Positions 52,428 to 63,272 are shown, numbered from the stretch's first letter. The stretch is 64,000 bases of DNA from Actinomycetes bacterium (GCA_021793235.1 JAJYTD010000008.1:1-64000), one strand, 5' to 3'. The notes: generated from the letters alone by a model not told the origin. Translations and numbers: made by a program.

Positions 52428-53144
52428 ATGAGTGAGCTCGTCTTCGCCTGGCTCGGCGACACCCCGGTCCCCTACCAGGAGGGCTGGGATCTGCAGAAGC
52501 GGCTCCACACGAGCCGGGTCGCCGGCGGCATCCCCGATACTGTTCTGCTGCTGGAACACGAGCCGGTCTATACGGCGGGCAAGCGCACCGGGAAGTGGGA
52601 CCGCCCGCTGACCGATCCGGGCGCTCCCGTCTTCGACATCGACCGCGGGGGCAAGATCACCTGGCACGGCCCCGGCCAGTTGACCGTCTACCCCATTGTC
52701 AAGCTCAAGGATCCCGTCGACGTCATCGCCTACGTCCGCATGCTGGAGGAGGCGGTCATCCGCACCATCGCGGAGTTCGGGCTCACCGGAAAACGCGTCG
52801 AAGGGCGCACGGGCGTGTGGTTGGACGCCGATCCCGGGCGAGGACTCATCGAGCGCAAGATCGCCGCCATCGGCTGCCGGATCGCCCGCGGGGTGGGAAT
52901 GCACGGGTTCGCACTCAACTGCGATAATGATGTGTCCTGGTTCGACCGGATCGTGCCGTGCGGAATCTCCGATGCGGGAGTCACCACGCTCTCCCTGGAG
53001 CTGGAGCGCGACGTCGCGGTCACCGACGTGCTACCGATCGTCGAGCGGCATCTGGCCGAGGTTCTCGGGGCCGACGGCCACCACCGCGTCCAGGGCGTTC
53101 CCGCGCCCGTGGAGCCCGCAGGCGCCGAACCAGCGGGCGTGTGA
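52428..53144 (+). CDS. lipB: octanoyltransferase LipB
   Basis: A 238-residue enzyme moving octanoyl groups from acyl carrier protein to lipoyl domains. '[16 protein letters not shown]', the catalytic Lys in '[24 protein letters not shown]' and the Cys in 'PCGIS' are all conserved. ATG at 52428 is exactly 7 nt after TAAGGT without a Shine-Dalgarno; leaderless. lipA follows at 58 nt, so the two supply lipoate for the E2 protein just upstream. Confidence 0.93.
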   Translation: MSELVFAWLGDTPVPYQEGWDLQKRLHTSRVAGGIPDTVLLLEHEPVYTAGKRTGKWDRPLTDPGAPVFDIDRGGKITWHGPGQLTVYPIVKLKDPVDVIAYVRMLEEAVIRTIAEFGLTGKRVEGRTGVWLDADPGRGLIERKIAAIGCRIARGVGMHGFALNCDNDVSWFDRIVPCGISDAGVTTLSLELERDVAVTDVLPIVERHLAEVLGADGHHRVQGVPAPVEPAGAEPAGV

Positions 53145-53202
53145 CTCCGCACGAGCGACGTGACGACCTCCCCACAAGGGAAGAGGAAAGGAAGGGTCCG
53201 CG

Positions 53203-54147
53203 TTGACCACCGCTCCTGATGGCCGCAAGCTGCTGCGGATCGAAGCACGCAACAGCGAGACACCCATCGAGAAGAAGCCGCCGTGGATCAAGATCAAGGC
53301 GAAGATGGGGCCGGAGTACACCGAGCTGCACTCGCTGGTCCGCCGCGAAGGGCTGCACACAGTCTGCCAGGAGGCCGGCTGCCCCAACATCTACGAATGC
53401 TGGGAGGACCGCGAGGCCACCTTCCTCATCGGCGGCGACCAGTGCACCCGGCGCTGCGACTTCTGCCAGATCGCCACCGGCAAGCCCAGCCCGCTGGACC
53501 GCCGCGAGCCGCTGAAGGTCGCCGAGTCGGTCCGCACCATGGAGCTGAAGTACGCCACGGTGACCGGTGTCGCCCGCGACGACCTCGACGACGGCGGCGC
53601 GTGGCTGTACGCCGAAACCGTCCGCAAGATACACGAGCTCAATCCCGGCACGGGTGTGGAGCTGCTGATCCCCGACTTCAACGCCGATCCGGAGCAGCTC
53701 GCCGAGGTCTTCGGGGCGCGCCCTGAAGTGCTGGCCCACAACATCGAGACCGTCCCGCGGATCTTCAAGCGCATCCGTCCCGGTTTCCGCTACGAGCGGT
53801 CCCTGGAGGTCCTCACCCGGGCCCGCGCGGACGGCCTGGTCACCAAGTCCAATCTCATCCTGGGCATGGGCGAGACACGGGAAGAGATCAGCCAGGCCAT
53901 GCGCGACCTGCACGAGGCCGGCTGCGACCTGCTGACCATCACCCAGTATCTGCGCCCCTCGAAGCTGCACCACCCCATCGACCGCTGGGTCAAGCCCGAA
54001 GAGTTCGTCGAACTGGCCGCCGAGGCCGAGGAGATCGGGTTCGCCGGCGTCATGTCGGGACCGCTGGTGCGTTCTTCCTACCGCGCCGGACGCCTCTACC
54101 GCCAGGCCATCGATAAGCGCGAGGCCGAAGCCGCGGTCAGGGCCTGA
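53203..54147 (+). CDS. lipA: lipoyl synthase LipA
   Basis: A 314-residue radical-SAM enzyme inserting two sulfurs into octanoyl groups. The auxiliary cluster ligands '[12 protein letters not shown]' and the SAM cluster 'CTRRCDFC' are present, with the C-terminal 'SSYRAG' serine ligand. TTG start with AAGGAAGGG upstream. Clusters may be supplied by the A-type carrier family. Confidence 0.94.
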   Translation: MTTAPDGRKLLRIEARNSETPIEKKPPWIKIKAKMGPEYTELHSLVRREGLHTVCQEAGCPNIYECWEDREATFLIGGDQCTRRCDFCQIATGKPSPLDRREPLKVAESVRTMELKYATVTGVARDDLDDGGAWLYAETVRKIHELNPGTGVELLIPDFNADPEQLAEVFGARPEVLAHNIETVPRIFKRIRPGFRYERSLEVLTRARADGLVTKSNLILGMGETREEISQAMRDLHEAGCDLLTITQYLRPSKLHHPIDRWVKPEEFVELAAEAEEIGFAGVMSGPLVRSSYRAGRLYRQAIDKREAEAAVRA

Positions 54148-54197
54148 CGGGCCGGGACGGGCACGCCGCGCGGAGCGAGAAAAACAGTAATGAAGCT

Positions 54198-54224
54198 GAA
54201 ACGGCGGCCACCGGCCGCCGTTTC
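54198..54224 (+). terminator. terminator of lipBA
   Basis: A perfect 12-bp GAAACGGCGGCC stem (54198-54209 with 54213-54224) with a 3-nt loop, 50 nt after the lipA stop. Confidence 0.7.
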
Positions 54225-54258
54225 ACATTCGCCTCCTCATCCCCCATATCCTGGTGGC

Positions 54259-54996
54259 ATGGCGAAGAAGCCCAAGGACACTAGAGCACCGCAGGCCACC
54301 AATGCCAAGGGCAAGGGCGGCGCGGAAAAACCGCCCGGCAGGTTCAAGCAGATCGGCATGGTCGCCAAGGTCGTGCATCGGCAGAGCCCTCGGAGCATAC
54401 CGATCGCCGTGGCGATCTTCGTGGTCGTGCTCGGACTCGCCGTTCTAGGCGGCCTCCTCACAGGAGGGTGGCTGTACTGGATCACGCTGGGCGTGCCGAT
54501 CGCTTTCCTCGCCGGTTTCGTCTTCTTCACCCGCTCGGCGCAGAAGATCCAGTACGCGATGCTGGAGGGCCAGCTCGGAGCGGGTATGGCGGTGCTGGAG
54601 AACATGCGCGGCAACTGGAGCGTCGAGCCCGGTGTCGCAGCCAACCGGCAGATGGACATCGTGCACCGCGTTGTGGGCGGCCCCGGGGTCATCCTCGTCG
54701 GCGAGGGAGAGCCGAGCCGCCTCAAGGGCCTCATCGCCGGTGAGAAGAAGCGCGTGGCACGCGTCGCCTACAACACCCCGATCTATGACCTTCAGGTGGG
54801 AACCGACACGGACCAGGTGCCGATCGCGAAGCTGCAACAGCACATCATGAAGCTTCCCCGCCGCAACCTGGACAAGGCAGAGGTCGCCGAGCTGCGCTAC
54901 CGGCTCAAGGCGCTGCCCTCCGCCATGCAGATGCCCAAGGGCCCCATCCCCAAGGGCGTCCGGATGCCGAAGGGACCCAAGGCCCAGGGACGCTGA
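54259..54996 (+). CDS. DUF4191 membrane protein
   Basis: A 245-residue conserved actinobacterial protein always near lipA. A Lys-rich N-terminus, two transmembrane helices (about 60-105), then a cytosolic domain with 'GVAANRQMDIVHRVVGGPGVILVGEG' and 'RVARVAYNTPIYDLQVGTD', ending in a Lys/Pro/Met repeat tail ('MPKGPIPKGVRMPKGPK'). ATG is 6 nt after TATCCT, so leaderless. Function unknown. Confidence 0.82.
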   Translation: MAKKPKDTRAPQATNAKGKGGAEKPPGRFKQIGMVAKVVHRQSPRSIPIAVAIFVVVLGLAVLGGLLTGGWLYWITLGVPIAFLAGFVFFTRSAQKIQYAMLEGQLGAGMAVLENMRGNWSVEPGVAANRQMDIVHRVVGGPGVILVGEGEPSRLKGLIAGEKKRVARVAYNTPIYDLQVGTDTDQVPIAKLQQHIMKLPRRNLDKAEVAELRYRLKALPSAMQMPKGPIPKGVRMPKGPKAQGR

Positions 54997-55062
54997 CCCA
55001 CTCGCCATGCGCGGAGGTCCCCGCCTAACGGCGGGGACCTCCGCGCGTCGGCTCAAGAACGC

Positions 55063-55491
55063 TCAGAAGCGGCTGCTGATGGTTCCGGCCGCGCGATCGT
55101 GCAGGCCCCGCTGGTCGCGGTCATAGACGACCGCAGGGATCACCAGGCAGAGCAGGAGGGTCCGTACCAACATGGCGACGGCCCAGGGCAGCGCACGCTC
55201 CCCGGTCGCGGCCACGCCGACGCCCACCATGCGCTTGCCGATCGTCGTACCGAAGAGGGTGAGCAGCACGACGTTCATCAGCGCGAAGACGACCAGGGTC
55301 GGACCCGTGGCCAGCGCGGGGTCGGCACCGAGGAACCCGTAGACCACGGCGAGGCTGAGCAGCCAGTCCAGCAGCAGACCGGATAGCCGCCGCCCCACCC
55401 CGGGCACCGACCCCGGGCCCTTCTCCGGCATACCGTGGCGACTGCCCCGGTAGCGGAACTCCGTACCACCGGCTTCTGCTGTGTTGCCCAT
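55063..55491 (-). CDS. RDD family membrane protein
   Basis: A 142-residue protein with an RDD domain: 'GVGRRLSGLLLDWLLSLAVVYGF', 'FGTTIGKRMVGVGVAATG' and 'YDRDQRGLHDRAAGT', with three to four transmembrane helices. Start ATG at 55491 is exactly 7 nt after TACCGT, so leaderless. RDD proteins are suspected Na+/H+ or compatible-solute transporters; role here unknown. Confidence 0.85.
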   Translation of the reverse strand: MGNTAEAGGTEFRYRGSRHGMPEKGPGSVPGVGRRLSGLLLDWLLSLAVVYGFLGADPALATGPTLVVFALMNVVLLTLFGTTIGKRMVGVGVAATGERALPWAVAMLVRTLLLCLVIPAVVYDRDQRGLHDRAAGTISSRF

Positions 55492-55619
55492 GGGGACAAC
55501 GGTAGCGGGGCATGCGGTGTGGTCGGCTCCGCCCCCGCGCCGCCCCACGCCTCTGCTCCCGCCTCCGGTTCTGTCCGATACGCATGTTCGCCCGCGTTGG
55601 GCAAGAGGTACCGAAGCAC

Positions 55620-55657
55620 GTAACGCACGGGAAACATTGGAGACATGGCTCGGAAAC
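55620..55657 (+). promoter_or_regulatory. GlnR box upstream of glnA
   Basis: GTAAC-n6-GAAAC-n6-GACAT-n6-GAAAC with exact 6-nt spacing, the a1-b1-a2-b2 pattern of GlnR boxes known upstream of glnA in Streptomyces (consensus GTnAC-n6-GAAAC). Only the third half-site is degenerate. It lies 113 nt before the glnA start codon. Confidence 0.78.
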
Positions 55658-55769
55658 GGCCTGCTCCTAGCGTCAAAACGTATCCGGGAGGCGGCGAGGC
55701 ACTTCGGGCATGTCCGCGACGGAGCGGGGAACCGACCGCGCGGCCTCTTTCACCTGACGGAGGTAAGTC

Positions 55770-57194
<1,425 letters not shown>

Positions 57195-57214
57195 GGGCTG
57201 CGCCAAAAGCCAAG

Positions 57215-57242
57215 GGCCGGTACCCGCGTGCGGGTACCGGCC
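57215..57242 (+). terminator. terminator after glnA
   Basis: A perfect 12-bp stem (57215-57226 with 57231-57242) with CGTG loop, 20 nt after the stop; also positioned for the convergent copper-chaperone gene. Confidence 0.6.
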
Positions 57243-57286
57243 TGATTCCGTGCGCTCGGTGCGCCCCTTCTCCCCGCCTGGGCCGA

Positions 57287-57838
57287 CTAGCCGGACCGCC
57301 GGTCGTGGTGGTCGTGGTGGTCATGGTGGCCGTGGCCGTCAGAACCATCGGAGCCGTCCATCGGGTCCACGACCGCGGCCTCGGTCTCGACGGTGCCGGA
57401 CTCTGCGAACCGCAGGGTGAGGGCGACCGTGTCGCCGACTTCCAGGTCAGCGGGGTCCATCAGCATCAGGTGCAGGCCACCGGTGCTGAACTCGACGGTC
57501 TCGCCGGCACCGATGGGGACCTCCTGCTGTTCCACCATCGTCATCGCACCGTCCTCTTCACGGGTGTCGTGCATCTGCACCTCCTCGGCGGCGTCGGTCT
57601 CTGCACCGGTGAGAGTGTCGCCGGTCCCGCCCTTGTTCTCCATGGTGAGGTAGCCCGCTGCCACATCCGGGTTGGCCGGGATCCGCACGGTGGCGTCGCG
57701 CACCACGATGTCGGGGCCCGAAGCGGCCGGGGCATCGCTTCCGGCGCTCCCGCACCCGGTCAGCGCCGCCAAGGCGACCAACGCGGCCGCGAGGGCGGCT
57801 CCGGGCCGTGCGGCGGCCGCCGGTGCCGCGGCCGCCAT
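57287..57838 (-). CDS. PCu(A)C copper chaperone lipoprotein
   Basis: A 183-residue lipoprotein with lipobox 'ALTGC' (Cys about residue 29) and a PCuAC domain. The Cu(I) ligands fit the H(M)X10MX21HXM pattern: 'VQMHDTREEDGAMTM' and 'GGLHLMLM'. The C-terminus is His-rich ('GHGHHDHHDHHDRR'), probably for copper or zinc storage. It should hand copper to the CuA site of CtaC with Sco. Its ATG overlaps the Sco stop by one base. Confidence 0.87.
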   Translation of the reverse strand: MAAAAPAAAARPGAALAAALVALAALTGCGSAGSDAPAASGPDIVVRDATVRIPANPDVAAGYLTMENKGGTGDTLTGAETDAAEEVQMHDTREEDGAMTMVEQQEVPIGAGETVEFSTGGLHLMLMDPADLEVGDTVALTLRFAESGTVETEAAVVDPMDGSDGSDGHGHHDHHDHHDRRSG

Positions 57839-58452
57839 CAGGCGTCCTCCTTCAGCAGAAGGTGGAGGTCATCCGCGATGGCATCGGGCCCGGTGCCATA
57901 ACTCCACATCAGCTCGGACGTACCAGCAGGCGAGAACACCAGGATCTGGCTGCCATGGCCGACCTGGTAGTCGCCGCTGCGGTCCTCAGGACGCTCGATC
58001 GAGATCCCCAGGTCGGCCGCTGCCGCGTCGGTGTCCTCGATCGTGCCGCTCAGACCGGTGAACGACGGGTCGAAGCTCTCCAGCCACATGTCGAGCAGCT
58101 CGGGGTCGTCGCGGTCCGGGTCGGCGGTCACGAAGACCACCTGGAACCGGTCCTGTTCCGCCGGATCGAGCCGGTCGACGGCCTGGGCCATGTCGGCCAT
58201 GGTGGTGGGGCAGATGTCGGGGCAGTTGGTGAAGCCGAAGAACAGGGCGGTGGTCGTGCCCGCCGAGTCGGCCGCGAGGTTGTAGTCGGCGCCTTCGTTG
58301 TCGGTGAAGGTCAGGTCGGGCAGGGTGAACGCACCCTCGATCTCGGTGCCGTTGTAGGGCGAATCGTCGCCGGGCCGCGCCTGCGGCGCGGCGCAGGCGG
58401 TCAGTGCCGCCAGCAGGGCCAGCCCACCGGCGAGTGGTGTGGTGATACGCAT
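57838..58452 (-). CDS. Sco1/SenC-family copper chaperone lipoprotein
   Basis: A 204-residue thioredoxin-fold lipoprotein: lipobox 'ALTAC', copper ligands 'CPDICPTT' and the His in 'VGHGSQILVF'. Sco proteins deliver copper to or reduce the CuA site of cytochrome oxidase. ATG at 58452 with GGGAAAG upstream. Overlaps the PCuAC gene by one base, so coupled translation. Confidence 0.9.
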   Translation of the reverse strand: MRITTPLAGGLALLAALTACAAPQARPGDDSPYNGTEIEGAFTLPDLTFTDNEGADYNLAADSAGTTTALFFGFTNCPDICPTTMADMAQAVDRLDPAEQDRFQVVFVTADPDRDDPELLDMWLESFDPSFTGLSGTIEDTDAAAADLGISIERPEDRSGDYQVGHGSQILVFSPAGTSELMWSYGTGPDAIADDLHLLLKEDA

Positions 58453-58527
58453 GTCGTCTTTCCCGGGCATGGTCGGCCACACCCCGGGCGTCGCCGCGGG
58501 GTGGGCGCGGATCGGATGGTCAGCGGA

Positions 58528-59124
58528 TCAAGCCGGGATTTCCGGGGGCGCGCGGCCGTCGACCGCGTGGCGCAGGACCCGCAGCCGCGGGGTCGCCATG
58601 GGCGCGCGGCCGTAGCGGTCGATGGGCCGGGCCGGGCGGCGGCCGTCCGCGGCCAGCGGTGGCACCAGTAGCGCTGCCCAAAGCCACCGCAGAACAACCC
58701 AGAGCGCCTCCTCGCCCGAGGCCAGCCACCACCCGGTGACCAGCGCCGCCCACAGGTGCGCGATGACCATGGCGGCGCCGTCGCCCTGGCGGAGGCTTGC
58801 GCCGCACATGTGCGCGACGGCCGCCGCAGGGACGCCGGGAGGAAGCCCGCCGATCCGGTCGACCAGACCGAACAGCAGGTGCAGTGCCACCTGCGCGCCG
58901 AGGAGCCCGGCCATGAGGGAGCCGGCCGACCGCTGCCGGCCGGCGAAGGGCAACGCGAGGAGGGCGGTTCCCGCGATGGCCGCGCAGAAGGCCAGCGGGC
59001 CCGGTGCGCTCCCGCCCGCGGCGACATGCCCGATCAGGGCCATGCCGACGCAGACGGCCGCGAAGAGGGCCGCCCTGGCGGTGCGGAATCCGGGCTGTGG
59101 TCGGACCATGACGGCAACAATCAT
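58528..59124 (-). CDS. polytopic membrane protein of the copper operon
   Basis: A 198-residue protein with about five transmembrane helices ('RAALFAAVCVGMALIGHVAAG', 'GPLAFCAAIAGTALLALPFAG' and others) and a basic C-terminal tail. His residues in the hydrophobic part ('GHVAAG', 'ALHLLFG', 'VAHMCGASL', 'VIAHLWAAL') could bind metal. It precedes the Sco gene by 75 nt, a combination seen in actinobacterial copper-delivery loci. Function unknown; start uncertain. Confidence 0.68.
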   Translation of the reverse strand: MIVAVMVRPQPGFRTARAALFAAVCVGMALIGHVAAGGSAPGPLAFCAAIAGTALLALPFAGRQRSAGSLMAGLLGAQVALHLLFGLVDRIGGLPPGVPAAAVAHMCGASLRQGDGAAMVIAHLWAALVTGWWLASGEEALWVVLRWLWAALLVPPLAADGRRPARPIDRYGRAPMATPRLRVLRHAVDGRAPPEIPA

Positions 59125-59168
59125 CTCAGCGCATCGGCGGGTGCCTGTTTCAGGGCCACGGTTCGCAC

Positions 59169-59768
59169 TCAGTCGGTCCGCAGATCGAGCCGCAGGATGT
59201 GCCTGAGTACCGCGTGGACGTCGGCGGCGCTGACGGGACGGTCCTCCAGCAGCGCGCTCATGCACAGGCCGTCGACGGCGGCTACGGCGGCGCGGATCGC
59301 GACGGGGTCGGCGGTGTACTCCCCTGCGACCTCGGCGACCATGTCCATCCATCGGCGTGCGATCGGGCGCAGCGCCGGGCGGCGGACCGCGAGCAGGGTG
59401 AGTTCGTATTCGGCCAGGATACGCCGCCGTCCGCTGCCGCTGCCCACGGCGACCAGGGCAGAGAGGCCGTCGATGGCATCGCCGCCGCTCTCGCGGACCT
59501 GGCGCAACTGGTGCACGTAGGCATCCGCCGCAACCGTCAGGGCCGCCACGAGGAGGGCGTCCAGGGTGGCGAAGTGGTAGACGGCCGAGCTCGCGGGGAC
59601 GCCGGCCTCGTGTGCCACGGCCCGGTGGGTGAGGCCCGCGACCCCGTCGCGCTCGACGACGCGCAGGGTGGCGGAGATGAGTTCGGTGCGGCGGCGTTCC
59701 CCCCGGGCCCGCCTGCCGTCAGCGCCCTCCCGGTACCGGCGGCCCGCCTGCTCCTCCTCTGCCGCCAT
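59169..59768 (-). CDS. TetR family transcriptional regulator
   Basis: A 199-residue TetR protein. The helix-turn-helix 'RRTELISATLRVVERDGVAGLTHRAVAHEAGVPASSAVYHFATLDALLVAAL' occupies residues 25-75; the rest is a helical ligand domain. It begins 2 nt after the stop of the SMR transporter gene, so both share a transcript, and it probably represses this operon through the palindrome at 60141-60156. Confidence 0.88.
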   Translation of the reverse strand: MAAEEEQAGRRYREGADGRRARGERRRTELISATLRVVERDGVAGLTHRAVAHEAGVPASSAVYHFATLDALLVAALTVAADAYVHQLRQVRESGGDAIDGLSALVAVGSGSGRRRILAEYELTLLAVRRPALRPIARRWMDMVAEVAGEYTADPVAIRAAVAAVDGLCMSALLEDRPVSAADVHAVLRHILRLDLRTD

Positions 59769-59770
59769 GG

Positions 59771-60094
59771 TCAGTGCGCGGCGCCCATCTCCAGCGCGAG
59801 GACTCCGGCGATGACGAGCACGATCCCCCCTCCCTGGACCCAGGTGAGCCCGTCCCCGAGGAAGAGCGCTCCGATGATCGCCACCAGGGACACCCCCAGC
59901 GCCGCCCACACTCCGTAGGCGACACCGATGTTCATGCCCTGCTTGAGCACCTGCGCCAGCAGCCAGAAAGCGGCCCCGTAGCCGATCAGGCTGATCAGCG
60001 CGGGCAACGGCCGGGTGAAGCCCTCGGAGAAGCGGAGTGAGATCGTCCCCGCCACCTCGGCGAGGATGGCGCCGATCAGCAGCAGCCACGGCAT
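59771..60094 (-). CDS. small multidrug resistance (SMR) efflux protein
   Basis: A 107-residue four-helix DMT/SMR transporter. The essential Glu14 is present in 'LLIGAILAEVAGTISLRFSEGF', with 'YGAAFWLLAQVLKQGMNIGVAYGVWAALG' in helices 2-3. Such proteins export quaternary ammonium or guanidinium compounds as dimers. Co-transcribed with the TetR gene; only one SMR gene is present, so a homodimer is likely. Confidence 0.9.
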   Translation of the reverse strand: MPWLLLIGAILAEVAGTISLRFSEGFTRPLPALISLIGYGAAFWLLAQVLKQGMNIGVAYGVWAALGVSLVAIIGALFLGDGLTWVQGGGIVLVIAGVLALEMGAAH

Positions 60095-60140
60095 CGTGGG
60101 GGTACCTCCCGGGGTGCGGAGACCAGGACCGCAAATTTAG

Positions 60141-60156
60141 TTGAACACATGTTCAA
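60141..60156. promoter_or_regulatory. TetR-type operator of the SMR-TetR operon
   Basis: TTGAACACATGTTCAA: perfect 7-bp inverted repeat with a 2-nt centre, 46 nt before the SMR gene start in an AT-rich patch. TetR autoregulation is inferred. Confidence 0.6.
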
Positions 60157-60226
60157 GTAATTCAGCCTACCACCGCCCCGAGGGCGCGCTCACGCCCGGG
60201 GGACCGAGAAGGCTACCGTGAATAGC

Positions 60227-63200
60227 GTGGTGACTCGGGACGGATGGACCGCAGGAGCGTTCGCCCGGCGCGGGTTCGGCGATGGCCGGCGAGCCGCACG
60301 GCTGGCAGCGGAAGCCGGGCTGGACCCCGGCCGGTACGCGCCGATCCTGATGGGCCTCAGCGCCGCCGCAGACCCGGACCAGGCGCTTCTCGGCCTGACC
60401 CGGCTGCTGGAGAACTGCGCAGACCCCGGTGAGCTGCGCGACGCCCTCTGCGAGGACCCCGACCTGCGCGCTCGGTTGACCCGTGTCCTCGGCGCCAGCC
60501 TCGCCCTCACCGACCACCTGGTGCGCCATCCCGCCGACTGGCGGGAACTTCGCGGTGCCGACGCGGCGCGCACCCCCCACCCCGAGGAACTGCGTGCCGG
60601 GCTGCTGCACACTGTCGGCGCCGACCCGAACGTGTCCGCTCCCCTGGCCGCGGAGAAGGTGAGCGATCCCGAAGGGCCGGCCCATGCCCTGCGTGTCGCC
60701 TACCATCGCCGGATTCTGCGCCTGGCCGGACGGGACCTTACCGGCGCCGTCGACCTGGAGACCGCCTCGGCCGAGCTCGCGGACCTGGCCGCCGCGACCC
60801 TGGAGGCGGCCCTGGCCATCGCCCGCGCCCAACTGCCGGAGGAGGCCGCGCTGTGCCGGCTCGCCGTGATCGGCATGGGCAAGTGCGGCGGGCGCGAACT
60901 GAACTACTCCAGCGACGTCGACGTGGTCTTCGTCGCCGAGCCCGCCGAGGGCGTCACGGACGACCAGGCCGCGCTGCGCGCCGCCACACGTCTGGCTGCG
61001 GCCATGATGCACATCCCCAGCGAGACCGACAGCGAGGGCACACTGTGGCAGGTCGATGCCGCTCTGCGCCCCGAGGGCAAGAACGGCCCCCTCGTACGCA
61101 ACCTCGCCGGCCACCTCGCCTACTACGAGCGCTGGGCCAAGACCTGGGAGTTCCAGGCGCTGCTCAAAGCCCGCCCTATCGCCGGGGACCCCGGGGTGGG
61201 ACAGGCCTACACCGAGTCGATCACTCCGCTGGTCTGGGAAGCCGCGAACCGGCCGAACTTCGTCGAGGATGTGCAGTCCATGCGCCGACGGGTGATCGCC
61301 CACCTCCCCGCCGCCGAGTCCGAACGCGAGATCAAGCTGGGCCGCGGCGGCCTGCGCGACATAGAGTTCTCCGTCCAACTGCTGCAACTCGTGCACGGCC
61401 GCACTGATCCGGCCCTGCGCTCCAAGAACACGCTCGCCGCCCTGGAAGCACTGTCCGCGGGCGGATACGTGGGACGCGACGACGCCGCCGGGCTCGCCGG
61501 CGCCTACCGCTTCCTGCGCCGGGTCGAGCACCTGCTCCAGTTGCACCGGCTGCGCCGGACCCATCTGCTTCCCGACCCGAGCAGCCCGGACGGCCCCGAC
61601 CGGCTGCGCCGATTGGGCCGCGCCATGGGGTTCGGCGCCAACCCGGTCACCGACCTGACCGCGGGGTGGCGGCACGTCGCCAGTGAGGTGCGCCGTCTGC
61701 ACGAGAAACTCTTCTACCGGCCGCTGCTGCACGCGGTGGCCCGGCTACCCGGCAGCGAGGCCCGGCTCACTCCGGAACAGGCGGGCGACCGCCTGGAGGC
61801 CCTGGGATTCGCCGACCCGGCAGGGTCTCTGCGCCACCTGGAAGCACTCACCTCCGGCGTCACGCGCCGGGCCGCCATACAACGCACGCTGCTCCCCGTC
61901 ATGCTCGGCTGGTTCGCCGATTCCCCGGATCCCGACGCCGGCCTGCTGAGGTTTCGCAGGGTGAGCGACGCACTCGGGTCCACACCCTGGTATCTGCGGC
62001 TGCTTCGCGACGACGTGCGGGTGGCCGAACGCATGGCGTGGCTGCTGGGCACCAGCCGCTATGTCACTGAGCTGCTGCTGCGCGCTCCCGGGGCCGTGGC
62101 GCTCCTCGCCGACGACGCCGACCTCGTGCAGCGGCCGGCCTCGGTCCTGCTCACGGAGGCCGACGCCGCCCTGCGCCGCCACGATTCGGCTGAGAACGCC
62201 GTAGCGGCCGTACGCGCGCTGCGCCGCCGCGAACTGCTCCGCACAGCGGCCGCCGACCTTTTGGAGGTCGCCACGATCGACGCCGTGGGCGATGCGCTCA
62301 CCACGATCTCCGCGGTGACCATAGAGGCCGCGCTGCGCGCCGCCCGCATCAGGGTGGCCCGGCAGCGCGCCGAGGAGCCGTGCACCCGGGTGTGCGTGAT
62401 CGCCATGGGGCGTTTCGGCGGGAACGAGCTGACCTACGCCAGCGACGCCGACGTGATGTACGTCCATGACCCCCTGCCCGGGGCGGATCCGGCCGCGGCC
62501 GCGGCGACGGCCGAAGCGATCGTCCGCGAGATGCGCCGGCTGCTGGAGACCCCCGCAGCCGACCCGCCGCTGCTGCTCGACGCCGATCTGCGCCCCGAGG
62601 GCAAAAGCGGCCCGGTCGTGCGCACCCTGGATTCCTATGCGGCCTACTATCGGCGCTGGTCTGCAACGTGGGAGAGCCAGGCGCTACTGCGGGCCGCGCC
62701 GATCGCCGGCGATATGGAGCTGGGTGCGCGCTTCGCCTCCATCATCGACCCGATCCGCTACCCCCGGGGCGGGGTGGACGACACCGCTCTCCGCGAAATC
62801 CGCACGCTCAAGGCGCGGATGGAGGCCGAACGCCTGCCGCGCGGCGCCGATCCCCTGCTGCACACCAAACTCGGACGGGGCGGTCTCTCCGATGTCGAAT
62901 GGGTGGCCCAGTCTCTCCAACTGCGGTATGCCCATGCCGTGCCCGCCCTGCGCACCACGGGAACCCTCCAGGCACTCGACGCCGCCGTGTCCCATGGCCT
63001 GCTGGACAGCGATGACGGGGCCACGCTGGAGGTGGCCTGGCGGCTGGCCGCGCGGGTGCGGGGGGTGATCATGCTGGTGCGCGGCAGGGCCGGCGATTCC
63101 CTTCCCACAGGCACACGCGATCTGGCCGCGCTCGCAGGCGCTATGGGTTACCGCGATGACGACGATGGGGAGGGCGCCTCGGTCCAGTTGCTGCAGGACT

Positions 63201-63259
63201 ACCGCCAGGCCACTCGCCGCGCCCGCACCGTCATGGAGAAAGCCTTCTATGGCGCCTGA
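60227..63259 (+). CDS. glnE: glutamine synthetase adenylyltransferase/adenylyl-removing enzyme
   Basis: A 1010-residue GlnE with two nucleotidyltransferase halves: adenylyl-removing (about 215-330, 'CGGRELNYSSDVDVVFV') and adenylylating (about 720-840, 'FGGNELTYASDADVMYV'), each with 'LWQVDAALRPEGKNGP' or 'LDADLRPEGKSGP', plus helical linkers. It modifies the GlnA Tyr according to nitrogen status. GTG at 60227 is exactly 7 nt after TACCGT, so leaderless; GTG at 60218 would overlap the -10. No PII gene is near. Confidence 0.93.
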   Translation: MVTRDGWTAGAFARRGFGDGRRAARLAAEAGLDPGRYAPILMGLSAAADPDQALLGLTRLLENCADPGELRDALCEDPDLRARLTRVLGASLALTDHLVRHPADWRELRGADAARTPHPEELRAGLLHTVGADPNVSAPLAAEKVSDPEGPAHALRVAYHRRILRLAGRDLTGAVDLETASAELADLAAATLEAALAIARAQLPEEAALCRLAVIGMGKCGGRELNYSSDVDVVFVAEPAEGVTDDQAALRAATRLAAAMMHIPSETDSEGTLWQVDAALRPEGKNGPLVRNLAGHLAYYERWAKTWEFQALLKARPIAGDPGVGQAYTESITPLVWEAANRPNFVEDVQSMRRRVIAHLPAAESEREIKLGRGGLRDIEFSVQLLQLVHGRTDPALRSKNTLAALEALSAGGYVGRDDAAGLAGAYRFLRRVEHLLQLHRLRRTHLLPDPSSPDGPDRLRRLGRAMGFGANPVTDLTAGWRHVASEVRRLHEKLFYRPLLHAVARLPGSEARLTPEQAGDRLEALGFADPAGSLRHLEALTSGVTRRAAIQRTLLPVMLGWFADSPDPDAGLLRFRRVSDALGSTPWYLRLLRDDVRVAERMAWLLGTSRYVTELLLRAPGAVALLADDADLVQRPASVLLTEADAALRRHDSAENAVAAVRALRRRELLRTAAADLLEVATIDAVGDALTTISAVTIEAALRAARIRVARQRAEEPCTRVCVIAMGRFGGNELTYASDADVMYVHDPLPGADPAAAAATAEAIVREMRRLLETPAADPPLLLDADLRPEGKSGPVVRTLDSYAAYYRRWSATWESQALLRAAPIAGDMELGARFASIIDPIRYPRGGVDDTALREIRTLKARMEAERLPRGADPLLHTKLGRGGLSDVEWVAQSLQLRYAHAVPALRTTGTLQALDAAVSHGLLDSDDGATLEVAWRLAARVRGVIMLVRGRAGDSLPTGTRDLAALAGAMGYRDDDDGEGASVQLLQDYRQATRRARTVMEKAFYGA

Positions 63260-63272
63260 ACCGACCGCGCCG

